From CAYRXM01 sp964449465 (GTDB lineage Bacteria; Chloroflexota; Anaerolineae; JAFGEY01), in contig CAYVBK010000026.1 of the NCBI GenBank assembly GCA_964449465.1, positions 1-64,000 on the forward strand: a DNA stretch of 64,000 bases. Direction: 5' to 3'. The notes beneath the pieces are model-generated. The model saw only the letters and a program-made list of their open reading frames with translations. It searched no databases and was not told the origin of the DNA. A program made the translations under genes and the position numbers. This document shows, one piece after another, positions 30,422 through 38,149 of this stretch. The number at the start of each line of letters is the position of its first letter. The stretch's first letter is position 1.

Positions 30422-31975
30422 TTGAACCGGCTAGAGACATTCATCGCAGATCTGTTGGACCTCTCAAGCCAACAGTGGAACGTGATCTTGGGGCTGTTGG
30501 TTTCTATCAACTTGATTATTTTCGGCACGCTGGGGTGGCTTTTATATGTTTATGTGTTCAGCCTCCCGCCGGCACCAACGGCTATTGCGCAGATCACCGC
30601 AACGCCCACTTTGCGCCCCACATTCACCCCAACCTGGACCAGCACACCTTCGCCCACAGCCACCCTCACACCGACGCCGCTGGGGGGTATTCCGACGCCA
30701 ACGCCGACGGCGACTCCAACATCCACCCCAACGCCGACGGCAACCTCGACTGCCACCGCCACCCCAACGCCGACAGCCACCGCCACCGCCACCCCAACGC
30801 CGACAGCCACCGCCACACCGACGGCTACACCGACCGCCACACCTGCCCCAACGCCGACAGCCACGGCCACATCTAGCCCTGCCAACACGGCTACACCGGT
30901 TGCCCTGCCGCATCCACCTGCTGCGCAAGTGCGGCGGATGACCAACCTGAGCGTCGAACTCTTCTGGAAGGCCACGCCAGGCGCGACATTTTATCAAATC
31001 GAATGGAGCCAGGAACCGGGCGGTCAGGTGCGGCGCGTGTTGGCCCGGCTGACCACGACATCCTACACGCACACCCTGCCGCACACAGGCGTCTTTTTCT
31101 ACTGGCTGTACGCCGGCAATGCGGCCGGTTTTTCGGCCCCCACCCTGATCGTCTATGAGGCCACCGTCTCTCCGGTGACGACACAAGCCGTCATCGCAAC
31201 ACAGACTGTCGGGGCGACACAAACCATCGCCACCACGCCGACCGGCATTACCACGCCGACAGCCACCCGCCTGCCCACCCTCACCCCCACACCGACACGC
31301 ACGGCCACACCGGTATCCACACCGACGCCGCCCGGTGCAACCCCCACCCCGTCACCCACCAACCGGCCAGGACCCGCCACCACCTTTCCCACCCTCACTC
31401 CGACGCCAGAAGGCAGCAACAGCGTGATCATGGGGCTATTGAGCCAGCGCAGCTTTATAGATGTGCTGGGCGATTTGTATATCGTCGGTGAGGCGCGTAA
31501 CGAGACGAACAGCAATGTAGACCATGTGGTGGTGCGAGCCATGTTCTATAACCGCTGGGGGACGGTCATTCACATCATCAGCACGCCGGCACTGCTAGAC
31601 GTGGTGGGGCCGCAGCAGTTGACGCCCTTTGTGCTGCGCGGCCCTGCCCGCAAAGATTGGGAGTATTACACCGTCCGCGTGACCGCCGAGCCGACGCTGC
31701 GCCGGTTGACAGCCGGATTAGCTGTGGTAGAATACCATACCTTTGGCATCCAAAGCGGCTTTTATCACGTGGCCGGACGGGTGCGTAACGACGGCGAACA
31801 GGCCATCGAGCGCGTGCGCGTGGTGGTGACATTGTATGATCCATGGGGCACCGTCGTCAACGCCGGATATGTCTACACCGACCGGGTGTCGGCCGGCGGG
31901 GAAGCCACCTTTGATTGCCAGTTTACCTATTATGAACTGGTCGAGTCCATCGCCATCCAGGTTGAGTCAGGCTGA
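30422..31975 (+). CDS. membrane-anchored protein with Thr/Pro-rich stalk and beta domains
   Basis: A 517-residue protein. A membrane helix at residues about 20-45 is followed by a long extracellular Thr/Pro/Ala stalk (about 55-160), a fibronectin-type-III-like domain (about 165-250, VELFWKATPGATFYQIEW), a second Thr/Pro stalk (about 265-330) and two FxLYD-like beta repeats at the C-terminus (residues about 340-515; VIMGLLSQRSFIDVLGDLYIVGE, then AGLAVVEYHTFGIQSGFYHVAG). The start is TTG at 30422, with GGGGAG about 13 bases upstream; no ATG exists nearby. Its role is unknown, presumably a surface-displayed binding protein. Confidence 0.75.
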   Translation: MNRLETFIADLLDLSSQQWNVILGLLVSINLIIFGTLGWLLYVYVFSLPPAPTAIAQITATPTLRPTFTPTWTSTPSPTATLTPTPLGGIPTPTPTATPTSTPTPTATSTATATPTPTATATATPTPTATATPTATPTATPAPTPTATATSSPANTATPVALPHPPAAQVRRMTNLSVELFWKATPGATFYQIEWSQEPGGQVRRVLARLTTTSYTHTLPHTGVFFYWLYAGNAAGFSAPTLIVYEATVSPVTTQAVIATQTVGATQTIATTPTGITTPTATRLPTLTPTPTRTATPVSTPTPPGATPTPSPTNRPGPATTFPTLTPTPEGSNSVIMGLLSQRSFIDVLGDLYIVGEARNETNSNVDHVVVRAMFYNRWGTVIHIISTPALLDVVGPQQLTPFVLRGPARKDWEYYTVRVTAEPTLRRLTAGLAVVEYHTFGIQSGFYHVAGRVRNDGEQAIERVRVVVTLYDPWGTVVNAGYVYTDRVSAGGEATFDCQFTYYELVESIAIQVESG

Positions 31976-32015
31976 TGTCGGCCTGTTTTATTTTCTATTT
32001 TGGAGGAGTTTTTCA

Positions 32016-33329
32016 ATGGTGAAAAACCGCATTTTGATCATGGGCGCTGCGGGGCGCGATTTCCACAATTTCAACGTCTGTCTACGAAACAATCTCCATC
32101 ATCAGGTGATGGCCTTTACGGCCGCCCAGATTCCCGACATTGAAGGACGGGTCTATCCGGCCGAGCTGGCCGGCCCCGATTATCCTCAGGGCATCCCCAT
32201 CTATGCCGAAAGCGAGCTGGATCGGCTGATTGTCGAACTCCAGATTGACCAGGTGATTTTTGCCTACTCGGATGTGCGGCACGAGTATGTTATGCACAAG
32301 GCTTCTCAGGTAATCGCCGCCGGAGCAGATTTTTGCCTGATGGGCGGCAGACAAACGATGCTGTGCGCTCACAAGCCGGTGATCGCCATCTGCGCTACCC
32401 GCACCGGCTCTGGCAAAAGCCAGACAACCCGCTGCGTTTGCGATGTGCTGCGCGGCATGGGCAAAAAGGTTGTCGCGGTGCGCCACCCTATGCCCTATGG
32501 CGACCTGGTACGGCAGCGCTGTCAGCGGTTTGGCAGCTATGCCGATATGGACGCTCACGAGTGTACCATCGAGGAGCGCGAAGAGTACGAGCCGCACCTG
32601 GATCGCGGCATTGTGGTGTACGCGGGGGTAGATTATCAAGAGATTTTGAATCAGGCCGAGCAAGAAGCCGATGTAATCGTGTGGGACGGCGGCAACAATG
32701 ACCTGCCCTTTTTCAAGCCCGACCTGCACATCGTGGTGGTAGACCCACACCGCGCCGGTCACGAACTGACCTATCACCCTGGCGAGGCCAACCTGCGCAT
32801 GGCCGATGTGGTGGTGATCAACAAAATTGACACCGCCGACCTGGATAACGTGGCGCTGGTGCGCGAAAACATTCGCGCCGTCAACCCGCAAGCCCAAATC
32901 ATCGAGGCCGCCTCGCCCATTTTTGTAGACGACCCCGACGCCATTCGCGGGCGGCGGGTGCTGGTGGTCGAAGATGGCCCCACCCTGACGCACGGCGAGA
33001 TGGCTTATGGCGCCGGCGTGGTGGCCGCCAAACGGTTTGGCGCCACCGAAATACTCGACCCGCGCCCGTACACCGTGCGCTCTATTTCCGAAACATATCG
33101 CCGATACCCCAAGATCGGCACTTTGCTGCCGGCAATGGGCTATGGCACGCAGCAGATCCGCGACCTGGAAGAGACGATCAACGCCACGCCATGCGATATG
33201 GTGATCGTAGCCACGCCCATTGACCTGCGCCGGCTGATGCAAATTCGACATCCCACGCAGCGGGTGCGCTATGAGCTGCAAGAGATCGGCCGCCCCACTA
33301 TCAAAGATGTGCTGCGCTCGTTTGCCTGA
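32016..33329 (+). CDS. cyclic 2,3-diphosphoglycerate synthetase-like GTPase
   Basis: A 437-residue protein of the COG2403 type. Residues 5-115 form a nucleotide-binding fold (ILIMGAAGRDFHNFN; QVIFAYSDVRHEYV). A P-loop lies at 127-136 (ATRTGSGKSQ), followed by KKVVAVRHPMPYGDL, a DGGNNDLPFF block and VVINKIDTAD, a GTPase-like base-recognition NKID. This matches the cyclic 2,3-diphosphoglycerate synthetase family of thermophilic archaea. The bacterial relatives have no proven function. The start at 32016 has GGAGGAG 7 bases upstream; the longer frame overlaps the previous gene and is rejected. It follows the stalk protein by 40 bases. Confidence 0.8.
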   Translation: MVKNRILIMGAAGRDFHNFNVCLRNNLHHQVMAFTAAQIPDIEGRVYPAELAGPDYPQGIPIYAESELDRLIVELQIDQVIFAYSDVRHEYVMHKASQVIAAGADFCLMGGRQTMLCAHKPVIAICATRTGSGKSQTTRCVCDVLRGMGKKVVAVRHPMPYGDLVRQRCQRFGSYADMDAHECTIEEREEYEPHLDRGIVVYAGVDYQEILNQAEQEADVIVWDGGNNDLPFFKPDLHIVVVDPHRAGHELTYHPGEANLRMADVVVINKIDTADLDNVALVRENIRAVNPQAQIIEAASPIFVDDPDAIRGRRVLVVEDGPTLTHGEMAYGAGVVAAKRFGATEILDPRPYTVRSISETYRRYPKIGTLLPAMGYGTQQIRDLEETINATPCDMVIVATPIDLRRLMQIRHPTQRVRYELQEIGRPTIKDVLRSFA

Positions 33330-33425
33330 AAAACGCCCACGTGGCCAACGGCGTCATTTGATGCACCAGGCTATGCCGCTTTGTGTAGCGATTGCGCACA
33401 AGAACCGGTTGCCGGTCAAACCTCA

Positions 33426-33479
33426 AAGGTCTTGGCCCTGCCAGAATCAAAAACAGCCCAACTGGCAGGGCTTGACCTT
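33426..33479 (-). terminator. long hairpin overlapping the end of the CQLG protein gene
   Basis: CTGGCAGGGCTTGACCTT (33462-33479) pairs with AAGGTCTTGGCCCTGCCAG (33426-33444), an 18-bp near-perfect stem. The upstream arm lies in the last codons of the minus-strand gene. No strong T run follows, so termination is plausible but not certain; the hairpin may instead protect the mRNA end. The plus-strand gene at 33329 also ends towards it. Confidence 0.5.
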
Positions 33480-33842
33480 GAGGTTCAGAGCGTGAGCCAC
33501 ATTGCCCATCTCGTGCCTTGAGAGGCCAAACTGCTCACCGATCTGCCACAAGGCTGCGCATGAAATTCGCCCGTCGGCGGCGGTGTCTTGAACGGCTGCC
33601 AGCATATCCTCCGCCACCTGCTCCACCGGGCGGAGGATTTTATATGCCGGTGTGCCTTTTTGGGCATAGCCAAACAGGCCCAACTGACACTGGGTGATCC
33701 GCGTTTGCAAGACATTGGCCGCCTGCCCCACCTCGAGTGGCGCGACATTCAATTCGGCGGCAATGTAATGCGCTACAGCGCATGGCAGTTGCCCCGCCTG
33801 GGGATACAGCCGAATTCGCTCGATCACATCCTGGTTTGACAT
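33447..33842 (-). CDS. unrecognised protein with a duplicated CQLG-F module
   Basis: A 131-residue cytoplasmic protein with no family I can name. It is an internal duplication: about residues 18-60 (LPCAVAHYIAAELNV, EVGQAANVL, CQLGLFG) repeats as residues about 92-131 (ISCAALWQIGEQFGL, EMGNVAHAL, CQLGCF). Each half looks like a small helix-turn-helix-type fold ending in a cysteine motif (a Cys near the start, then C-Q-L-G). Two cysteines per half suggest metal or Fe-S binding at the C-terminal edge. The start at 33842 has GGAGAG upstream. It lies 15 bases downstream of degV and is probably cotranscribed with it. Confidence 0.65.
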   Translation of the reverse strand: MSNQDVIERIRLYPQAGQLPCAVAHYIAAELNVAPLEVGQAANVLQTRITQCQLGLFGYAQKGTPAYKILRPVEQVAEDMLAAVQDTAADGRISCAALWQIGEQFGLSRHEMGNVAHALNLKVKPCQLGCF

Positions 33843-33857
33843 ACGCTCTCCTTTCAA

Positions 33858-34718
33858 TCAACCATCTCGAATGGCGCTGCCGGGGCAGGCCATAATCCCT
33901 GTACCGCCAATCCCCAAATGAACGCCCAATACCGGGCCGATTTCGGCGCAAAAGAAACGGGCGTGTGGATACAACGGCTCCAGGCGGCTCAGCAAAAACT
34001 GCGCCCGGTCGGGTGAGCGCGAGTGCATGACGGCAATCCATGGCCTCGTATCACCGCCCAAATGTCGGACGGTTAAATCGATCAACCGCTCTTGCGCCCG
34101 CGCTGTTGTCCGCACCTGCTCCAAAGGCTCCACAAACCCTCGACTGAACGATAATAGAGGTTTGACGCGCAGCACGGCGCCCAGAAATGCTTTGGCCGCA
34201 CTGATCCGCCCACCGCGCCGCAAATTCTCCAACGTATCCGGCACCAAAATAGTCTGGGTTGCCCCGCGCATCACCGCCAGAGCGGCCAGGATGTCGGCGC
34301 GCAGCAGGCCTCGCTGAGCCAACTCGGCAGCACGCAAGACCTGAAAACCCAGCCCCATCGCCGTCGAGCGCGAATCTACCACCGAAACTGGCGCGCCCGG
34401 CAGCAATTGCGCCAGAGCAGATTCGGCCGTCTTGAACGCGCCGCTGATCAGGCTGGACAAGAGCAAAGTGATCACCTCGTGACCGGCATCCAACAAAGGC
34501 TGCCAGGCCCGGAGAAAATCTTGCTGAGAAGGCTGTGACGTGGTCGGAAAGACTCGCCCGGCAGCCAGCATGCGAAAAAAGGTTTCGGTATCCAGGTCCA
34601 CCCCCTCGCGGTAGGTGGCAGAGCCAAAAAGCAACAAAATGGGTATGGTGTGAATATCGTGCAAAGCAACCAGGTCGGATGGCACATAATGAGTCGAGTC
34701 GGCAACGATTTTGATCAA
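33858..34718 (-). CDS. DegV family fatty-acid-binding protein
   Basis: A 286-residue DegV-fold protein. Conserved blocks are IKIVADSTHYVP (1-13), TSQPSQQDFLRAW (about 60-72, the ligand-contact TSQPS), LLSSLISGAFKTAESA, VVDSRSTAMGLGF and LENLRRGGRISAAKA (about 162-176). DegV/FakB proteins bind a single fatty acid and deliver it to a fatty acid kinase (FakA) for phospholipid synthesis. FakA is not in the window. The start codon is TTG at 34718 with AGGGGG just upstream. Confidence 0.9.
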   Translation of the reverse strand: MIKIVADSTHYVPSDLVALHDIHTIPILLLFGSATYREGVDLDTETFFRMLAAGRVFPTTSQPSQQDFLRAWQPLLDAGHEVITLLLSSLISGAFKTAESALAQLLPGAPVSVVDSRSTAMGLGFQVLRAAELAQRGLLRADILAALAVMRGATQTILVPDTLENLRRGGRISAAKAFLGAVLRVKPLLSFSRGFVEPLEQVRTTARAQERLIDLTVRHLGGDTRPWIAVMHSRSPDRAQFLLSRLEPLYPHARFFCAEIGPVLGVHLGIGGTGIMACPGSAIRDG

Positions 34719-34806
34719 ATTTCCCCCTATAGAATATTAGATGATTTCATTGTATCACATTCAAGAGATGCCGACAACCCCGGCGTTCATCGCGGTTTTG
34801 GGTCAT

Positions 34807-34835
34807 TTGACCGAAAACCATCCCCAGAGTAAAAT
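34807..34835 (+). promoter_or_regulatory. promoter for the acetyltransferase-TPR operon
   Basis: TTGACC (34807-34812), 17-bp spacer, TAAAAT (34830-34835). The start of transcription would be about 34842, which excludes the longer frame starting at 34741 and supports the ATG at 34858. Confidence 0.8.
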
Positions 34836-34857
34836 GAACTCAGTTTGGGAGGATTTG

Positions 34858-35334
34858 ATGAGCGACAATATCACCATTCGCCTGGCTACACTCGAAGATG
34901 TGCCACAATTACTGCCTTTAATCCGCACTTTGGTAGGCATGTGCGGCGAAACGCCATCGCCCGAAGACAAGATGGCTCAGATGATCCGCCGTCAGATCGA
35001 AAGTGACAATCACGAATACGTCGTAGCCGAATCGGGCGGGCGGATTTTTGGTTGTATGCTGGTATGCTATTACCTGTCTACCTGGGCTGGAGCACAATAT
35101 GCCATGTTCCAAGATTTTATTGTCGAGGAAGGGTGGCGAAATCAGGGTGTGGGGTCTACCATCCTGGCCTATGCCCGCAACCGGGCGCGGCTAAAAGAAT
35201 GTGTGCGCATAGACCTGATCGTTCATTCATCTTTGGAGCAGGCCAAAGAATTTTTCCACCGCTGGGGATTCAGACGAATTGACCGTGAGGTGATGCGCAT
35301 GCGTATCACCCGACCACCCACAGGCAGCCATTGA
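34858..35334 (+). CDS. GNAT family N-acetyltransferase
   Basis: A 158-residue acetyltransferase. The fold opens with ITIRLATLEDVPQLLPLI. FQDFIVEEGWRNQGVGSTIL at about 80-100 is the acetyl-CoA pyrophosphate-binding loop (RNQGVG), and EFFHRWGFRR near the end is the typical closing helix-strand. The substrate cannot be read. RBS GGAGG lies 5 bases before the ATG. The stop overlaps the TTG start of the TPR gene, so the two are coupled. Confidence 0.9.
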   Translation: MSDNITIRLATLEDVPQLLPLIRTLVGMCGETPSPEDKMAQMIRRQIESDNHEYVVAESGGRIFGCMLVCYYLSTWAGAQYAMFQDFIVEEGWRNQGVGSTILAYARNRARLKECVRIDLIVHSSLEQAKEFFHRWGFRRIDREVMRMRITRPPTGSH

Positions 35335-36371
35335 AACCTCGATTTTCTCCCACGCTCCACGAATGGATCACCCGCGCAGTGGGTCACCTGCAGGCCGGAC
35401 GCCCTGCCGAGGCCATCCCTGCTTTTGAGCAGGTCGTGCGCATAGCCCGACAATCGGGCGACCGCCAGAACGAGGCCGCCGCGTTGGGCAGTCTGGCCCA
35501 GGCTCACGCCGACCTGATTCATCTGCACCAGGCCATTGCCTTTTATGAGCAAGCCCTGTCTCTGGCGCAGCAACTCGATCATCGCCCCATGCAAGGAACG
35601 ATTTGGGGCAACCTGGGCATCACCTATCGGCAGATCGGCCGGGCAGAAGAGGCTTTGAGGTGCTATGAATGGGCCCTGGAGATTGCCCAAACTGTCGCCG
35701 ACCCGGTCGCTCAGGCGCGCCATTTGAGCAGCCGGGCCTTGTGCCATTACCTGCTGGGCAACCGGCAACAGGCGCAAAACGACCTGGATGGCGCCTGGGT
35801 GGCCGCTCAGCAGGCCGATGATCGGCTGCTCCAGGCCTGCATCCACACCCATCGAGGGGCGATGCAGCTATCCTGGCGGCAACCGCAGCAGGCCAGAAAT
35901 GAATATGAGCAGGCTCGCATCATCCATCAAGAGTTGGACGCAACCGACTGGCTGGCCTATGATCGGGTGGGATTGGCGTGGGTCGAGTTGGAGCAAGACC
36001 ACGCGGTCGAGGCGGTCGAACAGAGCAGAGCAGCCCTGGCTTTGAATGTGGCGCTGGCACAGCACGATGCCGCGCTGGTTTTGGGGATTGCCGGCCTGCA
36101 AACCGGCGACGACGAACCGGCCGCAACAGCCTTGCGAGCGGCAGTGCGGCACGCCCGCGCCCTGCTGCATCATACGCCCGATCTGTACGAACCGCGCTAC
36201 ACTCTGGCCTGTGCGCTCTATGGGCTGAAACAGCCGCAGGCACAAAAAGAGATGGAACAGGCCTTGCGCGTCTGCGCCTTGCCGGGCGTGTTGGATGATG
36301 TGCGCCGCGCGTTGGAGCATCTGCGCCGCACCGGCATCCAGGCAGAAATAAAAGAACCTGCCGGGTTTTGA
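35331..36371 (+). CDS. tetratricopeptide repeat protein
   Basis: A 346-residue soluble protein with about seven TPR-like helix pairs. Examples are RPAEAIPAFEQVVRIARQSG (about 25-44), LIHLHQAIAFYEQALSLAQQ, MQGTIWGNLGITYRQIGRAE and EALRCYEWALEIAQ. TPR proteins act as binding scaffolds. The start is TTG at 35331, overlapping the TGA of the GNAT gene (TTGA). The last codons lie inside the bidirectional terminator. No signal peptide is present. Confidence 0.85.
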   Translation: MKPRFSPTLHEWITRAVGHLQAGRPAEAIPAFEQVVRIARQSGDRQNEAAALGSLAQAHADLIHLHQAIAFYEQALSLAQQLDHRPMQGTIWGNLGITYRQIGRAEEALRCYEWALEIAQTVADPVAQARHLSSRALCHYLLGNRQQAQNDLDGAWVAAQQADDRLLQACIHTHRGAMQLSWRQPQQARNEYEQARIIHQELDATDWLAYDRVGLAWVELEQDHAVEAVEQSRAALALNVALAQHDAALVLGIAGLQTGDDEPAATALRAAVRHARALLHHTPDLYEPRYTLACALYGLKQPQAQKEMEQALRVCALPGVLDDVRRALEHLRRTGIQAEIKEPAGF

Positions 36372-36392
36372 AAGCCCGGCAGGTTTGTTTTG
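36355..36392. terminator. bidirectional terminator between convergent genes
   Basis: AACCTGCCGGG (36355-36365) pairs with CCCGGCAGGTT (36375-36385), with a TGTTTTG tail on the plus strand and TCTTTTATTT on the minus. The TPR gene's TGA is within the loop. Confidence 0.9.
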
Positions 36393-36404
36393 TGAGGTCG
36401 GTTC

Positions 36405-36929
36405 TTAGAGCAAAGAGGTCAGCATCGGCGCGAGCATGCTGGTGGTTTCCAGGCCTTCAACAATGCCACTGAACACCTCGCCAATGGTCGGCCCCAGAAA
36501 AATCGGCACCAGAATCACGCAGCAGCAGCACAGCAGCAGCACAATCACCACAATCGCCACAATGAGCCAAGTTTTAGACTTGTCTTTGGCCGCCGGCGGC
36601 GGTGGTGGTGGTGGCGGCGGCGTGTAGGATGGCGGCGGTGAAAAAGCCGGCGGCGGTGGCGCAAAATTGGCCTGCGGCGGCGGAGGTGGCGGCACAACAA
36701 CAGTCTCGGCCACAAAAGCAGGCGGAGGCGCCTCTTGAACCGGCGGCGGGGTCGGCTCTGGCTCTGGCGGCGCGATCACAGTTTCAGGTACAAATACAGA
36801 TGGGGGGGTCTCTTCAACGGGCGGCGTGGGTTCGGGTGCCGCTCTCAAGTCGGCCGGTACGGGGGCGCCGCAGTTTCCACAAAACTTCTCATCGGCGCCG
36901 AGTTGAGCGCCACATTCCGGGCAGTTCAT
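36405..36929 (-). CDS. zinc-ribbon, proline-rich, single-pass membrane protein
   Basis: A 174-residue protein. An N-terminal zinc ribbon (MNCPECGAQLGADEKFCGNCG, two CxxC knuckles) is followed by a Pro/Glu/Val-rich linker (about 25-115) and one membrane helix with a cysteine cluster (LIVAIVVIVLLLCCCCVILV, about 125-144). The short outside tail is hydrophobic. This zinc-ribbon/linker/helix layout is common in Chloroflexota and Actinobacteria and has no known role. The zinc ribbon would be cytoplasmic. RBS GGAGA lies about 8 bases upstream. Confidence 0.75.
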   Translation of the reverse strand: MNCPECGAQLGADEKFCGNCGAPVPADLRAAPEPTPPVEETPPSVFVPETVIAPPEPEPTPPPVQEAPPPAFVAETVVVPPPPPPQANFAPPPPAFSPPPSYTPPPPPPPPPAAKDKSKTWLIVAIVVIVLLLCCCCVILVPIFLGPTIGEVFSGIVEGLETTSMLAPMLTSLL

Positions 36930-36944
36930 ACAGGGTCTCCTTTC

Positions 36945-38114
36945 TTATGGCAACGGAACAACTTGGCTGATCCGCCAAACACCATTGATTTTCACCAAAC
37001 CCCATTGAAGTTTGATCTCTTGGGTCTGGTTCTGCAAACTGTATTCTACGCGGGCCACCACCCAAACCGGCGGGCTGACGATGGGTTGGGTGGGGGTGGG
37101 GGCGCAGGTGCATTGCGGCTGCGGACAATTGCAAACACCAGCAGCGGCGGCAGTGGCCTGGGCAATCTGTTCTTGCTGCGCCTGGATCAGCATGGCGGCC
37201 TCGGCCTGAGTGGCCTCGTCGGGGTTATAGTTGAGTTCTTTGACGCAGACACCGGTTACAGCCGTGCGCGGCCAGGGAGCCACATTCTTCCAAAAGCCAT
37301 ACCCGCTGCGCAGATTGGCTTTGGCCTCGTCGGTCATAAAAGAAAACGCCGCATCAGAAGTGAAATTTTGATAAAAAGCCATCAAAATCTTTTCAGGATA
37401 AGGCGACTGATTGACATCTTTGGGCTGGCCGTAGGCAAAGTCCAGGCAAGACTGGGTGGGCGCCACCAATTGATCGTTGCTGAGATACCCGCCCTGCTGC
37501 GATTGATAGACACGGCGGATGGCTAACTGGCTGCGTTCCTGAGTGCGCTCCCAAGTGGTCACGCGGTTGGCCTCCAGCTTGATGCCGCCATCTGCGCTAA
37601 ACTTGCCCACACAATGATACCACTGCCCCATCGCCGGGTCGGCCGACGGCGGCAGCAACTTGTTGGGGGCCTGATCTTTCCAGGAAAACATAACAATACG
37701 GTTGGTGATATTGTCGCTATTGACGCTCTGAAAGACCAGTTCGGGTCCGGTCAGACTGGAAATGACATCTTGCATACCGATAGTAGACTTGCCTTCGCCG
37801 AGATAGGCCCAGCCCGGCGCCACCAACGGATAGGGAAAGACCACCGGCGGCTCGCCACGGTCGGCATGGTAAACCACCCCACCCACCGGTGTAAACGCAC
37901 CTTTGTCTTTTTCATCATAAGTATACAAGATAACCCAATCTTTTTTGCCATCGGCATTGGCATCCAGCCGCAGCGTGGTATAAGGCGACCACTTGGCCGG
38001 CAAAAGGCTGGCCAGATCCAGCCGCTTGTCTTCGGGCGCGCAGGCCGGCAGCATCCAAATGACCAGAAACAACGCTGTCGCACAAGCCCATGTAAACCGG
38101 TTGTGTTTCTTCAC
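36945..38114 (-). CDS. lipoprotein of unknown function
   Basis: A 389-residue protein with a lipoprotein signal (lipobox LPAC, Cys at about 25). I do not recognise the main domain. It contains TLRLDANADGKKDWVILYTYD (about 48-68), a segment like FG-GAP/EF-hand calcium repeats, and a cysteine pattern near the end (VCNCPQPQCTCAPTP, about 330-345). The closing part VWVVARVEYSLQNQTQEIKL resembles small beta domains seen in other lipoproteins. It is 15 bases upstream of the zinc-ribbon protein gene and transcribed with it. Confidence 0.7.
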   Translation of the reverse strand: MKKHNRFTWACATALFLVIWMLPACAPEDKRLDLASLLPAKWSPYTTLRLDANADGKKDWVILYTYDEKDKGAFTPVGGVVYHADRGEPPVVFPYPLVAPGWAYLGEGKSTIGMQDVISSLTGPELVFQSVNSDNITNRIVMFSWKDQAPNKLLPPSADPAMGQWYHCVGKFSADGGIKLEANRVTTWERTQERSQLAIRRVYQSQQGGYLSNDQLVAPTQSCLDFAYGQPKDVNQSPYPEKILMAFYQNFTSDAAFSFMTDEAKANLRSGYGFWKNVAPWPRTAVTGVCVKELNYNPDEATQAEAAMLIQAQQEQIAQATAAAAGVCNCPQPQCTCAPTPTQPIVSPPVWVVARVEYSLQNQTQEIKLQWGLVKINGVWRISQVVPLP

Positions 38115-38149
38115 ATTGACCCCCTTTTTTCCACCAGCAGTTTTGAAAT

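Noticed and set aside
30660..30880. possible CRISPR-like array
   Set aside because: The repeats are codons for Thr, Pro and Ala in frame with a membrane-anchored protein; spacing is irregular and there are no spacers.
30542..31222. Gly/Arg/Trp-rich minus-strand frame and similar frames over the Thr/Pro stalk
   Set aside because: Low-complexity shadow of the stalk-coding DNA.
32082..33281. 399-residue minus-strand frame over the cDPGS-like gene
   Set aside because: It is antisense to a gene with P-loop and NKID motifs, RBS and start; no motif of its own.
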